From Bacteroidota bacterium (GTDB lineage: Bacteria; Bacteroidota; Ignavibacteria; Ignavibacteriales; Ignavibacteriaceae), in the NCBI GenBank assembly GCA_022564295.1, contig JADFLR010000040.1:1-33695 (forward strand): a stretch of 33,695 nt of DNA, read 5' to 3'. The number at the start of each line of letters is the position of its first letter. Position 1 is the stretch's first letter. Below, in pieces: positions 8,942 through 17,560 of the stretch. Under the pieces are notes generated by a model. That model was not told the DNA's origin and made no database searches. It saw nothing but the letters and a program-made list of their open reading frames with translations. A program made the translations under genes and the position numbers.

Positions 8942-10243
8942 TCAAGCACTTAAACCTAATACCTCATAAACTAAAACTTTTTCACTCTTTCCCTTAACTG
9001 AAATTGGATCCCATGCTTTGGTTTTAATAAGATGAGTTGTATGCTGGTATACCGACTCACTAATAAGAATTGTGTTAGGACACGATCTTGTCAAAGTTTC
9101 AATCCGTTTTCCTGTGTTTACTGTATCACCTGTAACACTGTAAACAATTCGATCTTTTGATCCGAGATTTCCGACAACTGCAGGTCCATAGTTAATACCT
9201 ATTCCCACTTTTATATCCACATTAAGTGATTTTTTTAGTTCCATATTTATTTCTGCTAATTCGTTTAGCATATCAAAAGCACAATAAACTGCTTTTTCCT
9301 GACTATTAGTTACAGAAAGTGGAGCCCCGAATGTAGCAAAAATCTCATCACCCACAAACTGGTGTACTACACCATCATTATTTCTTATAACCTTTGTCAT
9401 ATTTGAATAATATGCATTTAGTAATAACACCACCTCATTAGGATTAAGTTTTTCGCTCGTCCCGGTAAAATCTCTGATATCACAGAATAAAACAGTAATA
9501 TCCATAAGTTCTCCCTCAAATATTGATTCCGGTTTATCCCTCAAAGCTTTTTTGACGATAGGTTCTGGTACATATTTTACGAACAGACTCAGAGTTTTTT
9601 GCTGTTCTGAAAGAAGATTCGACAGCCTATCATTAATTTCATGGATTTCTTTATGACGTTTTGCCTCAGCTTCAAAAAACATTGATTTCTGAATAGCCAT
9701 TGCAGCCTGCTCTGCAATGACTGAAATGATTTCTTCATCTTCCTGTCGAAAGATATTAATTTTTTCACTTTCAACTGAGATTACACCTACCAACTCATCC
9801 TGTACTACTAATGGAAATGCCACCTGACTTTTGGGACTAGATAAGCCGGGTAATTTGATGATAATTTCATATTCCGGATGCTCTGATATGTCTTTTCCAG
9901 GACTCATATACATCAGCCCATAGGTGATGTTTCCCATGTTTAGCATTTTTTTCCGTTTAGCTACAGTGCCAATGATACCTTTCCCAATCCTTACTTTGGA
10001 TCCAATCCCAGGTTCATGGTATCCGTAACTAGCAAATACCGTAAGGAACTTTCCATCTGCATCGGTCAATAAGATCATTGAATGTTTGAAAAGAAAGTAC
10101 TCATCAAGTGATTTTAAAAGTCTGTGTAGATTAATATCTAAGCTAAGGGAGGAATTGATGATAGAAGAAGATTCTTTAAGTATCTGTATCTCACGATTCT
10201 TCCGATCTAATTTTTCTTTTAACTTCGCATCTTCATTAATCAT
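8942..10243 (-). CDS. GAF-domain class III adenylate/guanylate cyclase
   Basis: The protein has 433 residues. A short N-terminal coil is followed by a GAF sensor domain (about 25-190), a coiled-coil linker (about 190-215) and a class III nucleotidyl cyclase domain (about 245-430). Metal-binding aspartates are D255 (LFCDIRDFT) and D299 (FVGDEIFATFG). Transition-state residues N376 and R380 lie in VNTGKRIE. The two positions that usually select ATP (Lys and Asp) appear as Q295 and V367, so nucleotide preference is uncertain. No membrane segment is seen, so it is likely cytosolic. It is last in a three-gene unit, 30 bp after a split-barrel protein gene. The partners suggest a cofactor- or redox-linked input to the GAF domain, which is inference. 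Confidence 0.9.
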   Translation of the reverse strand: MINEDAKLKEKLDRKNREIQILKESSSIINSSLSLDINLHRLLKSLDEYFLFKHSMILLTDADGKFLTVFASYGYHEPGIGSKVRIGKGIIGTVAKRKKMLNMGNITYGLMYMSPGKDISEHPEYEIIIKLPGLSSPKSQVAFPLVVQDELVGVISVESEKINIFRQEDEEIISVIAEQAAMAIQKSMFFEAEAKRHKEIHEINDRLSNLLSEQQKTLSLFVKYVPEPIVKKALRDKPESIFEGELMDITVLFCDIRDFTGTSEKLNPNEVVLLLNAYYSNMTKVIRNNDGVVHQFVGDEIFATFGAPLSVTNSQEKAVYCAFDMLNELAEINMELKKSLNVDIKVGIGINYGPAVVGNLGSKDRIVYSVTGDTVNTGKRIETLTRSCPNTILISESVYQHTTHLIKTKAWDPISVKGKSEKVLVYEVLGLSA

Positions 10244-10273
10244 GAAAGTTTACAGATATTAACACAATTATTA

Positions 10274-10660
10274 TCAGATTTTGTTTACAGAAAGTAAAGT
10301 AAATACTTCGGCTGCTTTCAGCTTAAATACATCTTCCATTCCCTGCATTGAAGCGATGGCTTCCAACTGCATTTCCATTTGTTCAAATAGATCGCTTTCG
10401 GTTTCTGAATGGGAATATTTTAGATCCAAAACCCACATAGAAAAGTCTTCGGGACTAACTATATTGACACAGGCAAGAGGATTTTCCCGGATATTTCTGA
10501 TCGTTTTATTAAAAAATTGGTTGGAGATAGCCACATGATTTTCATCAACATAATAAAGCTGGGATATATAAGAAATATTAGGGACCCCCTCTGAATTACA
10601 GGTTGACATAGTAGAAGGAACAATTCCCTTCATAGCTATTTTCATTTCTTCAGAGATCAT
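10274..10660 (-). CDS. Pyridoxamine 5'-phosphate oxidase-like FMN-binding split-barrel protein
   Basis: The protein has 128 residues. The pattern MKGIVPSTMSTCNSEGVPNI, then HVAISNQFFNKTIRNIRENP, then ACVNIV is the core of the split-barrel flavin-binding superfamily: a strand with xxTxxxxGxPN, then KTxRNIRxNP. The family binds FMN, F420 or haem, and small stand-alone members are often not true PNP oxidases. The start overlaps the stop of the preceding split-barrel gene by 4 bp (ATGA), indicating translational coupling. The cyclase gene follows after 30 bp. The C-terminal 45 residues are helical and do not match a known PNP oxidase dimer segment. Confidence 0.8.
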   Translation of the reverse strand: MISEEMKIAMKGIVPSTMSTCNSEGVPNISYISQLYYVDENHVAISNQFFNKTIRNIRENPLACVNIVSPEDFSMWVLDLKYSHSETESDLFEQMEMQLEAIASMQGMEDVFKLKAAEVFTLLSVNKI

Positions 10661-11118
10661 GCTTTTATTAGATTTCCCGTTCCTATTTTAGGCGTTTGCT
10701 CAAAAATTTGTTCCACCTCAAATTCAATCGTTATTGTGGGATCATGAGGAAAATTATAAACTAATCCGTCTTGCACTCCGATTTTAATTAATGCCTCATT
10801 CATTTTATTAAAGTAATTTTCAACATCTGCTTTTTCTTCAGATGTAGAATCATGGTGGCTGATGTAAGAGCCTTTAAATTGATAGCATTCAAAATTAAGA
10901 ATATTTGCCTGTACCAAAGAAACCATTTTATTTTCCCTCAGGTTTTTTATGGCTTGTGCAGCAGTTTGCTTAGCGATAGTGAATTTAATAGTATTATTAC
11001 CAGATGCTTTTGCGGCTAGGATTCGATTATAGGATGGAGTGAGATTTTTATCTCTGGTTCCCAAACCCTGTCCATTAACCCCTTGTAAGAATTTTTTTAA
11101 GTCTTCGTTTATTTGCAT
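10657..11118 (-). CDS. Split-barrel (pyridoxamine 5'-phosphate oxidase-like) protein
   Basis: The ATG at 11118 gives 153 residues beginning MQINEDLKKFLQG. The frame can be extended upstream to 11235, but the extra 39 residues look unlike the family and border a decayed ORF6N gene. Similarity to the split-barrel superfamily is seen in GLGTRDKNLTPSYNRILAAK, KQTAAQAIKNLRENKMVSLV and the following strand NFECYQFKGSYISH. Members bind flavin or haem; the exact cofactor and reaction are unknown. The stop overlaps the next start by 4 bp, and the next product is of the same superfamily, so the two may form a heterodimer or have arisen by old duplication. No Shine-Dalgarno site is seen upstream. Confidence 0.7.
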   Translation of the reverse strand: MQINEDLKKFLQGVNGQGLGTRDKNLTPSYNRILAAKASGNNTIKFTIAKQTAAQAIKNLRENKMVSLVQANILNFECYQFKGSYISHHDSTSEEKADVENYFNKMNEALIKIGVQDGLVYNFPHDPTITIEFEVEQIFEQTPKIGTGNLIKA

Positions 11119-11452
11119 AGCAGCTAAAAAATAGCGAATTGAAATTGTATTTTGTTTTAAACATAAGATAAATCCACAATAAACACAACGTTGGATAAGA
11201 ACTTTAAGTTCCTGATTAATACACTCAGTATTCAATAGAACAGATAGAATAGTAAATTATCAGCAAATCACTATACAGCAATACTTTTTGATTTTTGATA
11301 ATAAGAATTTTTTGAATTTGAGATTCAATTGGATAAGACTATCTGATGTTACTTTTAACAATCCAAACTCAATTCTGCTACAGGATTTGCATCAGAATAT
11401 TTGAAATCAGCGGATGATGAGTTGGATGAGAAAGATAAAAAAAATTGGATGC
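11119..11452. other. Intergenic stretch around the ORF6N remnant
   Basis: Apart from the ORF6N remnant at 11261-11346, no complete gene is seen. On the plus strand an open stretch at about 11361-11475 encodes an acidic, lysine-rich tail (KSADDELDEKDKKNW) with no start or recognised family; it may be another decayed 3' end. The promoter of the split-barrel/cyclase operon should lie left of about 11260. Confidence 0.35.
11261..11346 (-). pseudogene. ORF6N-domain gene, 5' remnant
   Basis: On the minus strand the segment reads SDSLI, a single-base frame change, then PIESQIQKILIIKNQKVLLY and SDLL. This is the typical start of ORF6N-domain proteins (IExIxxKIxxIRxxKVMLDxDLAxLYGV). The rest of the domain is missing. 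The upstream bases are shared with 12153-12366 and 19015-19038, so this is one of a small family of decayed paralogues. Confidence 0.55.
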
Positions 11453-11854
11453 CTAATTCCATACCTGGTTACTAAATAATTTAGTATCTCTGCTTAACAA
11501 ATTATAATACGTGTTATCTAATCCTGATAATTCATTAATAGTTTTTATGATCATTATCCTTTCCGGAGAAGCTGCCTCCGCAGCAAATATTGTATCATAG
11601 AATATTTCTAATCCATAGCTTAATAAATTTGTTTGAGTCGGTATTTCTCCTAACATATCAGTTATTTTTTGTATGTGCGTTACTACTTTAAATGCTGCAT
11701 ATTCAGCATCCTTAATAGTCAGATTATATCGCTTCAAATCATCGCATAATTCTTTCACTTCCCCTTGTGGTCTATTCGGGAAAAAATAATGTAAAAGAGC
11801 TTTTAGATTTTCTTCACTTAGTGGATATATATTTAATTCTGATATGTTTTTCAT
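11453..11854 (-). CDS. Hypothetical protein, 133 residues
   Basis: I do not recognise this family. The protein is mostly helical by composition and lacks a signal peptide, membrane segment or obvious motif. It begins MKNISELNIYPLSEENLKAL and is hydrophilic with regularly spaced Leu/Ile, suggesting a small alpha-helical cytosolic protein. The ATG at 11854 follows an A-rich stretch without a clear ribosome binding site. It stands alone between two decayed ORF6N copies in a region rich in gene remnants, so it could be an accessory gene brought in with them. Its reading frame is intact. Confidence 0.6.
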   Translation of the reverse strand: MKNISELNIYPLSEENLKALLHYFFPNRPQGEVKELCDDLKRYNLTIKDAEYAAFKVVTHIQKITDMLGEIPTQTNLLSYGLEIFYDTIFAAEAASPERIMIIKTINELSGLDNTYYNLLSRDTKLFSNQVWN

Positions 11855-12136
11855 ATTGCATCTTTACCAAAAAATAAGAGGAGTTTTCAAAAACCATTCC
11901 AGATACAATTGTAAAAATTTATTTGAATTGGCTTATCAATGCACTTATTATAAGTAATATTAACTTATAAAAGAGCTTGGAGATGCTGGAAATTTTATAT
12001 TATAGCTATTTGAATAATTTTTATTTTACTTTAAGTCAATAAACTCCATTATAAATATTATTAGTGAACTTTTTATCGTTTGGGCAACTATAATTAAAGC
12101 TAGAGGACTTTCCTTAATTATAAAATAATATACCTG

Positions 12137-12151
12137 TCCGCCTTTGGCGGA
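12137..12151. repeat. Small perfect hairpin TCCGCC-TTT-GGCGGA
   Basis: A 6-bp perfect stem with a 3-base loop, GC-rich in an AT-rich setting. It lies at the broken 3' end of the ORF6N remnant. It may be a short genomic palindromic repeat or the end of an inserted element; no downstream T-run of terminator length follows. Confidence 0.5.
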
Positions 12152-12152
12152 A

Positions 12153-12366
12153 TTAAACCAAACTTCTTTCAAATGTATTTTTAGATAACCGGGACATAAA
12201 ATCCGAGGGAAACCTTTTAATATTCCTTTTTACCTGTTCATTAAGACGCTTTGTGGAAACACCGTATAGCACAGCCAATTCAATATCGAGCATTACTTTT
12301 TAATTGTTGCTAATAAAGAATTTTTTCAATAAGAGATTCGATTGGAATAAGACTATCTGATGGCAA
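12153..12366 (-). pseudogene. ORF6N-domain gene, truncated and frameshifted
   Basis: From a TTG at 12366 the frame reads PSDSLIPIESLIEKILY and meets a stop. After a frame change the ORF6N core continues from about 12299: KVMLDIELAVLYGVSTKRLN, then EQVKRNIKRFPSDFMSRLS, ending at a stop at 12153. The match to the ORF6N pattern (KVMLDxDLAxLYGVxTKxLNxxVKRNxxRFPxDFMFxL) is strong. The C-terminal half of the usual protein is absent. ORF6N domains are DNA-binding modules common in phage and mobile DNA. This is the best preserved of the decayed copies in the window. Confidence 0.75.
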
Positions 12367-12447
12367 ATAATATACTTAAGTTTTGAGGTATCAAGATGCG
12401 ACCTCAGAGATTATAAAAGATAAAGTTATTTATTTTGTAACAACATT

Positions 12448-12498
12448 TTAGCGTACAATTTTTATTCGCGCTGGTTTACAGCCAATAGATTTAAGGAA
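12448..12498 (-). pseudogene. C-terminal gene fragment, copy 1 (family unknown)
   Basis: The minus strand reads FLKSIGCKPARIKIVR-stop. The same 14 residues FLKSIGCKPARIKI occur at 17893-17934. The two DNA copies differ at 5 of 42 bases, all at silent third codon positions, so both derive from a real coding sequence that was under selection after duplication. I cannot name the parent protein. Confidence 0.5.
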
Positions 12499-12511
12499 TA
12501 ATATTAATTTA

Positions 12512-12607
12512 TCAATTATTCGAATTCCTATTCAGATTATCTACAATCTGCTTAATACTACTCAATCCAGTTTCAAGATTCTCAACAATCTCTTCTGCAA
12601 TTGTATC
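12512..12607 (-). pseudogene. Possible C-terminal remnant of a type I restriction DNA methyltransferase (HsdM-like)
   Basis: A 31-codon minus-strand fragment starts DTIAEEIVENLETGLSSIKQ and ends in NSNN-stop. It resembles the C-terminal helical tail of HsdM proteins (xxxAxEIVxxLExALxxFxxIxxxL). There is no start codon and an in-frame stop lies just upstream, so it is not a working gene. The assignment rests on this short pattern only. Confidence 0.3.
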
Positions 12608-12658
12608 GGGTTATTGATAAAAGACTGTTTGGTGGAAGAATATCCGGGATGAACGATC

Positions 12659-15016
12659 TCATAAGCCTCGTAAAACTTTATCTTGTAAGACTTCATCAAG
12701 TTTATCTATTAAAAATTCTGCATTACTTTCTGAAAACACCAGCGGAGGTTTTATTTTAATTACATTATGAAGAGGTCCGTCGATACTTAAAAGAATTCCC
12801 AGTTCCTTCATTTTTTCAATAATGTAATTTGCCTGATCTCTGGCAGGTTCTAATGTCTCACGGTTAACTACAAGTTCTACTCCAATAAAGAGACCCATTC
12901 CCCGCACATCACCGATAAGATCATATTTGGATTTCAAATCCTCAAGTCCTGCTTTTAACTGCCTACCAACTTTTAAGGCATTTTCCTGAAGCTTTTCATC
13001 TTTTATAACATCAAGAACCGCCAGACCCACGGCACAGGAAACCGGGTTGCCGCCAAATGTGCTGAAGTATTCCATACCGTTGTCGAAAGAATCAGCAATT
13101 TCCTTTGTTGTAACAACTGCTGCCAAAGGATGCCCGTTGCCAATAGGTTTCCCAAGTGTTACAATATCAGGAATAACGCCCTGTGTTTCAAAACCCCAAA
13201 AATGAGTGCCCACTCTTCCAAATCCTACCTGCACTTCATCGGCAACGCAAAGACCACCGGCATCTCTTACAATCCGGAATGACTCTTTAAGATAACCATC
13301 AGGTAATACTATCTGTCCGCCGCAACCTAATAGTGATTCGAAAAAGAATGCTGATAATCCTTTGTTGTTTTGTTGAATTTGTTTTACTGCTTTTTCAACA
13401 TCGCCGGCATATTTTTTTGCGGCATTAATATCATCTGATTTATAAGCCCCGCGGTATGTATCCGGCATACTAACTTTGTGTATATGGGGCGCAGCACCGG
13501 AACCTCCGGCACTATCAAATTTATATGGACTGATTTCAACAACTGACGATGAGTTTCCATGATATGCATTATCGATTACAATAAAATCATTTTGTCCTGT
13601 ATATGTGTTTGCCAAACGAATTGCCAGTTCATTGGCTTCGCTTCCAGAGTTTACAAAGTAGCAGACATTAAGAGGATCAGGCATAGTTGCGCTCAGCCGG
13701 CTTGCATACTCAACAATATATTGGTGCAAATAACGCGTATTAGTATTTAGCACGGCAATTTGCTTTTGCGCTGCTCTAACTACCCGTGGATGACAATGCC
13801 CGACGTGACAGACATTGTTAACGCAGTCCAGGAAGGTCTTCCCGTTATCATCAAACAAATACTGCATTGCACCGCGATCTATTTTAAGCGGGTTTTTAAA
13901 AGAGACACTTAACGATTTACCTAAGAATGTTTCACGTTCTTTTCTGATTTTATTTCGGGTGTTTATTTGATTATCATTAACCCGGAAACCGCATACTTTT
14001 CTAATTTTTTGATGAGCTTTTTCAGGATTTATTGCGATCAATTTTTGCAGAGTATTCCAGGCCGTTTGTTCAGAGACAGATAGATATTCATTATCCTTTT
14101 GCAATTCCTGCTGATAAGCCGCAATAGTTACACTGCTGCACAACCTGGTACAGATCAGGTAAAATAAAACTTCCAGCTCCTGTTCCTGCAATGGATAGGT
14201 TTTATGGTAGCCTCGCACAACATCTAAAATAGAATCCAACGGATCTGCTTTACCAAGCATAATATATGCACAGGCAATTGCAAGTTCGCAAATAGTGTAA
14301 GTGTGAACCATATCTCCAAAATCAATTATACCACTGATCTCTGCATCATTACTTCCTTTGCTTTCTGTGAGAATATTATGATCATTTGCATCGTTATGAA
14401 TAACACTTTTGCGAAGTTTTGGCAGCAGTGGTAAAATCCCGGTTTCAAATTGCAAAAAAAAGTATTCTGTAATACTACGCTTGCGGGCATCCGTTATTTT
14501 TTCCATATATGGAATTAGATCAGCGGCGTTCTTCAGATCCCAATGCCAGTATCTGTAAGCTGCAGGATGATAAAAATCTGCTAGTGTTTTATCCATACTG
14601 CCAAGCTTTTCCCCAAGACTGTATAATAAATCACTTGAGTGATACTTAACATCTGCTAAAAAAACACCTGGCAGATAAGTTAGCATTCTTACATTGTAAA
14701 ACATTTCATCTTTGTTTTTAACCTCTCCAATTTCTTCACCGTTTACTGTTTTATAAACCCTGGGAGAGTTGATCGATTTATTGTTAACTGCAATGTGCCC
14801 CATTGCTTTGTTTTGCATATCCAGCATTTCTTTATTCTCTTCAGGATTTGCAATTTTAAAAACAAATTCATTGCCTGATTGATCTGAAATGTGAAAATTT
14901 TGGCCAATATCGCTAACCAGGTTATTGACTGTAACATCCAGGTTATAAAATTCGGCAATAAAACTTTTAACTTCTTCTTTAGAAAACCGGGGAGGAAATG
15001 AACTAACCAAAGGCAC
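12659..15016 (-). CDS. Fused aminoglycoside-phosphotransferase-type kinase and class III aminotransferase/phospho-lyase
   Basis: The protein has 785 residues from a GTG start at 15016, preceded by AGGAGA. Residues 1-340 form an APH-fold kinase with the catalytic loop [12 protein letters not shown] (D209, N214) and metal-binding IIDFGD (D232). Residues 355-785 form a class III PLP aminotransferase with [10 protein letters not shown] (456-465), [17 protein letters not shown] (D593) and the PLP lysine K623 in [11 protein letters not shown]. The kinase half resembles hydroxylysine kinase and the aminotransferase half resembles the phospho-lyases ETNPPL/PHYKPL. Such a pair could phosphorylate a small amino alcohol or hydroxy-amino acid and then eliminate phosphate; this is inference. 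Many bacterial relatives carry an M23 peptidase domain between the halves, which is absent here. The 5' end is duplicated at 17621-17819. Confidence 0.9.
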   Translation of the reverse strand: MPLVSSFPPRFSKEEVKSFIAEFYNLDVTVNNLVSDIGQNFHISDQSGNEFVFKIANPEENKEMLDMQNKAMGHIAVNNKSINSPRVYKTVNGEEIGEVKNKDEMFYNVRMLTYLPGVFLADVKYHSSDLLYSLGEKLGSMDKTLADFYHPAAYRYWHWDLKNAADLIPYMEKITDARKRSITEYFFLQFETGILPLLPKLRKSVIHNDANDHNILTESKGSNDAEISGIIDFGDMVHTYTICELAIACAYIMLGKADPLDSILDVVRGYHKTYPLQEQELEVLFYLICTRLCSSVTIAAYQQELQKDNEYLSVSEQTAWNTLQKLIAINPEKAHQKIRKVCGFRVNDNQINTRNKIRKERETFLGKSLSVSFKNPLKIDRGAMQYLFDDNGKTFLDCVNNVCHVGHCHPRVVRAAQKQIAVLNTNTRYLHQYIVEYASRLSATMPDPLNVCYFVNSGSEANELAIRLANTYTGQNDFIVIDNAYHGNSSSVVEISPYKFDSAGGSGAAPHIHKVSMPDTYRGAYKSDDINAAKKYAGDVEKAVKQIQQNNKGLSAFFFESLLGCGGQIVLPDGYLKESFRIVRDAGGLCVADEVQVGFGRVGTHFWGFETQGVIPDIVTLGKPIGNGHPLAAVVTTKEIADSFDNGMEYFSTFGGNPVSCAVGLAVLDVIKDEKLQENALKVGRQLKAGLEDLKSKYDLIGDVRGMGLFIGVELVVNRETLEPARDQANYIIEKMKELGILLSIDGPLHNVIKIKPPLVFSESNAEFLIDKLDEVLQDKVLRGL

Positions 15017-15090
15017 TTAATTTCTCCTAATACTGTGAAGCAATTGTTTAAAACTAACTGCTAAATAATCACTTTGCAAGTGAGGTTTTT
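14892..15090. repeat. 199-bp direct repeat, copy A (functional 5' end of the fusion gene)
   Basis: Covers the first 41 codons and about 75 bp of upstream sequence of the kinase/aminotransferase gene. It aligns without gaps to 17621-17819; I count about 15 mismatches by eye (roughly 92-93% identity). Confidence 0.9.
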
Positions 15091-15232
15091 AATTTAGATT
15101 AATTTTCATTGTCGGGGATGCATTCAGAAAATCTGAAAATGAAGAGTAAAGTAAAACCGTTTGCTCTGCGAAACCGTTTTGCTGATGATCAGTTGGACGA
15201 GATTTAAGCCCCCCACTCATTTTTGCTACAGA

Positions 15233-15376
15233 TTTATTATGATTATGAAGAACATCTTCAAGACCCACGCTGAAATTGCTGAAAGATTTAATACGCCCGG
15301 CAACTATGTGAATGGTGCCAACATAGGCGGCTTCCTGAAAGTTGCAGATGCAATGCTCGACAAGGATGCTGTTTAA
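15233..15376 (+). pseudogene. Glutamate dehydrogenase, 3'-terminal remnant
   Basis: The plus-strand frame ends MKNIFKTHAEIAERFNTPGN and then YVNGANIGGFLKVADAMLDK, followed by DAV-stop. This is the characteristic C-terminus of NAD(P)-specific glutamate dehydrogenase (YxxGANIAGFxKVADAMxAxGVV). The rest of the roughly 450-residue enzyme is missing; sequence upstream of about 15233 in this frame does not match. A terminator-like hairpin follows, as expected for a true gene end. The fragment indicates a deletion or insertion that removed the 5' part. Confidence 0.7.
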
Positions 15377-15393
15377 TTTTCATTTGTCCTAAG

Positions 15394-15435
15394 AAAGAGG
15401 ACGGTTGTTCGCGAGAGCAGTCTCTTTTTTTATTT
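15394..15435 (+). terminator. Probable bidirectional terminator
   Basis: AAAGAGGAC (15394-15402) pairs with GTCTCTTT (15420-15427), with one bulged G. On the plus strand a T-run (15425-15431) follows. On the minus strand the A-rich left arm gives TTTCTT. It ends the dehydrogenase remnant and could also serve the minus-strand T9SS gene that stops at 15456. Confidence 0.5.
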
Positions 15436-15455
15436 ATATGATTTATTAAAAAGTT

Positions 15456-17471
15456 TTATTTTAACAGCAGCATCCTCTTACTTTGGACAAACTCACCTGC
15501 ACTAAGTGTGTAAAAATAAACTCCACTTACCAACTCAGAAGCATTGAATCCAACTTCATATTTTCCGGCGGGTTTCTGTTCATTAACGAGTGCAGCAACT
15601 TCGTTACCTAAAACATCATAAACTTTAATTGTAACAAAACTTAATTCTGGAATTTGGTAATTGATAGTTGTACTCGGGTTAAACGGATTGGGATAGTTTT
15701 GAGAAAGCGAAAATACTGATGGAGCGATTTCAACTTCTACAATTTCTGAGTATTCAAAACTGCCATTATAATCTAATTGTTTTAATCTATAATAAAGTCT
15801 GGATGATGTTATATCTGACAATTTATCTGAATAAGAGTACTGCTGTGGTTCCGATGTTGTTCCCTTTCCTTCTTTAAAACCAATCGTTCTCCAATTTGTT
15901 TTATCTGAACTTCTCTCAATTTCAAAGCCGAAGTTATTTAATTCTGTTGCGGTCGACCAATTAAGTGTAACAACATTAGCTGCTACAGAAGCTGAGAATG
16001 AAAGAAGTTCTACAGGAATAATACCTGTTGTATCGGTGATATAACTGTAATAAACATCCTGTTCACCATTAAACGTAGCAGCCCATGACAGGTGTGCGCC
16101 GCTACTATCGGAAACCATATCGAAGTAATCACCCATCTTTTGCTGGTTCGGCCAGCCAACGTGAGGATCGAAATAATCTGAAAGTCGTTCATTTAGTGAC
16201 CAGGTTGAACCTCCGTCCTTCGAATTTGAGTAATATAAAGCTGAATTAATACTTCCAGGATTATCACGAGTATCCAGCCATATTACATCAATACGTCCGT
16301 TTGGAGCAACCGACATAGTGCCGAACCATTGATATGCCGAAGTACCGGGATCATCATTAATTTTAATTGGCGAGCTCCAGCTAACACCTCCATCTGTGCT
16401 GCTAACAAACATAACATCTGCCGGATCAGGTGTAGAATTTCTATCAACAGAGCATAATAAATAAATGTTGCCGTGATAAAGACCACCGGAACTGTCAACC
16501 GCTATTAAGGTTTGCCCGAGTAATCCACCAGGATTAGGTCCACCACCAAATGTAATAGAACCATCCAGATCCACAACTGTAGCCATATCCCATGTTACTA
16601 TTTCGCCGGAGTTCTGTGCATTTGTAGATTTTGCAACTAGAAAATCAGATCCGATTGATGCACCAACATAAAGCTCACCCCCAGGTCCAACAGTAAGCGT
16701 ACCCCAAAAGGGATTATTGGGGATTGTAATACAATCTTCATAACTTCCACCGCCATCAGTTGAACGCGTAAAAAAACCAGGAGAACAGACGCTGAAACTA
16801 GAAGACCAGAAGGCATAGATATGTCCAATTCCGGGACCGCCGGTTTTGTCTATTGTCATCCATTGTTTGTCTCCACCCTGAGCAAAAGTTCCACCATCCC
16901 AAGTGGATCCTCCGCTATTAGATATAAATACATCGCACATAAATACCGGGTCATTTGTCAAACTGTTATAGTAGATATTTCCATCAGCATCGGAATCCAG
17001 CACTGGATCTGAGCGGAATACACCGGGTTCGATTACACCTGGAAATGTCCATGTCTGTCCGCCGTTTGTTGTAAATCCATACCCGGCCTGACGGAAATTA
17101 CTATTGACTGTATTAAACTGCCGCCATCCTATTGTTATCCTATTCGGATCAGTTCGATCAAGAGCAATTGAAGGTTCATTTGCAGCATCTCCAACTATAT
17201 TTTGCCCGTTCACGTCAACATTTACCTGAACGGTAATAATATTATTCATTGAATAATAATAGGCTGGTGATCTTTCTTGATTTTCCCGTAAAACAGGAAT
17301 ATAATCATCATCCTTAATTTCATGATGTGCAGCAGGATCTGGTGGATTGCCTTTTTTTTGTTCGTCTGTTTGAGAATACATTAGACTTGGTGAAATGAGA
17401 AAAACTATAATAAGAAAGAAAACTAACCTGTTAATATTATTAAATATCTTCTTTTCAAATATGTAATTCAT
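15456..17471 (-). CDS. Sialidase-like (BNR/Asp-box) exported protein with T9SS sorting domain
   Basis: The protein has 671 residues. A hydrophobic signal segment (about 13-33) is followed by a beta-propeller region with at least five Asp-box motifs (SxDGGxxW type: TTNGGQTWTF, SNSGGSTWDG, STDGGGSYED, SSTDGGVSWS, SKDGGSTWSL). A fibronectin-type/IPVELLSF module follows (about 488-590). The last 80 residues are a type IX sorting domain (SLSQNYPNPFNPSTTINYQI). Asp-boxes mark sialidase-like propellers, but they also occur in non-enzymatic proteins, and I see no clear arginine triad, so sialidase activity is not claimed. GGAG precedes the ATG at 17471. The sorting domain is nearly the same as that of the protein at 2519-5821, including YQIPELSFVTIKVYDVLG. 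Confidence 0.9.
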   Translation of the reverse strand: MNYIFEKKIFNNINRLVFFLIIVFLISPSLMYSQTDEQKKGNPPDPAAHHEIKDDDYIPVLRENQERSPAYYYSMNNIITVQVNVDVNGQNIVGDAANEPSIALDRTDPNRITIGWRQFNTVNSNFRQAGYGFTTNGGQTWTFPGVIEPGVFRSDPVLDSDADGNIYYNSLTNDPVFMCDVFISNSGGSTWDGGTFAQGGDKQWMTIDKTGGPGIGHIYAFWSSSFSVCSPGFFTRSTDGGGSYEDCITIPNNPFWGTLTVGPGGELYVGASIGSDFLVAKSTNAQNSGEIVTWDMATVVDLDGSITFGGGPNPGGLLGQTLIAVDSSGGLYHGNIYLLCSVDRNSTPDPADVMFVSSTDGGVSWSSPIKINDDPGTSAYQWFGTMSVAPNGRIDVIWLDTRDNPGSINSALYYSNSKDGGSTWSLNERLSDYFDPHVGWPNQQKMGDYFDMVSDSSGAHLSWAATFNGEQDVYYSYITDTTGIIPVELLSFSASVAANVVTLNWSTATELNNFGFEIERSSDKTNWRTIGFKEGKGTTSEPQQYSYSDKLSDITSSRLYYRLKQLDYNGSFEYSEIVEVEIAPSVFSLSQNYPNPFNPSTTINYQIPELSFVTIKVYDVLGNEVAALVNEQKPAGKYEVGFNASELVSGVYFYTLSAGEFVQSKRMLLLK

Positions 17472-17560
17472 ATTATTTCTCCAAATTTGGATTTCGGAAG
17501 TTTTGAGATTTTATATTACTCTAATTTACAAATAATCTCGTTGTTCTACCTCAATATAGC

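Larger units (their letters stand above)
11855..12658. other. Gene-poor region filled with decayed pieces
   Basis: No intact gene is visible. It holds, on the minus strand, an ORF6N remnant (12153-12366), a C-terminal fragment repeated elsewhere (12448-12498) and a fragment resembling the end of a type I DNA methyltransferase (12512-12607), plus a small perfect hairpin at 12137-12151. The AT-rich part 11855-12130 shows nothing I can interpret. Confidence 0.5.
15017..15455. other. Intergenic region with promoter of the fusion gene and a decayed dehydrogenase end
   Basis: Contains the repeated upstream sequence of the minus-strand fusion gene (to 15090), a decayed glutamate dehydrogenase 3' end on the plus strand (about 15233-15376) and a probable terminator at 15394-15435. 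Nothing else is supported. Confidence 0.5.

Noticed and set aside
11119-11235. 39-codon N-terminal extension of the split-barrel gene
   Set aside because: The extension does not resemble the family and abuts a decayed ORF6N gene; the ATG at 11118 fits better.
15456-17471. Calling the Asp-box protein a sialidase
   Set aside because: Asp-boxes alone are structural; I could not place the catalytic Arg triad, Tyr and Glu.
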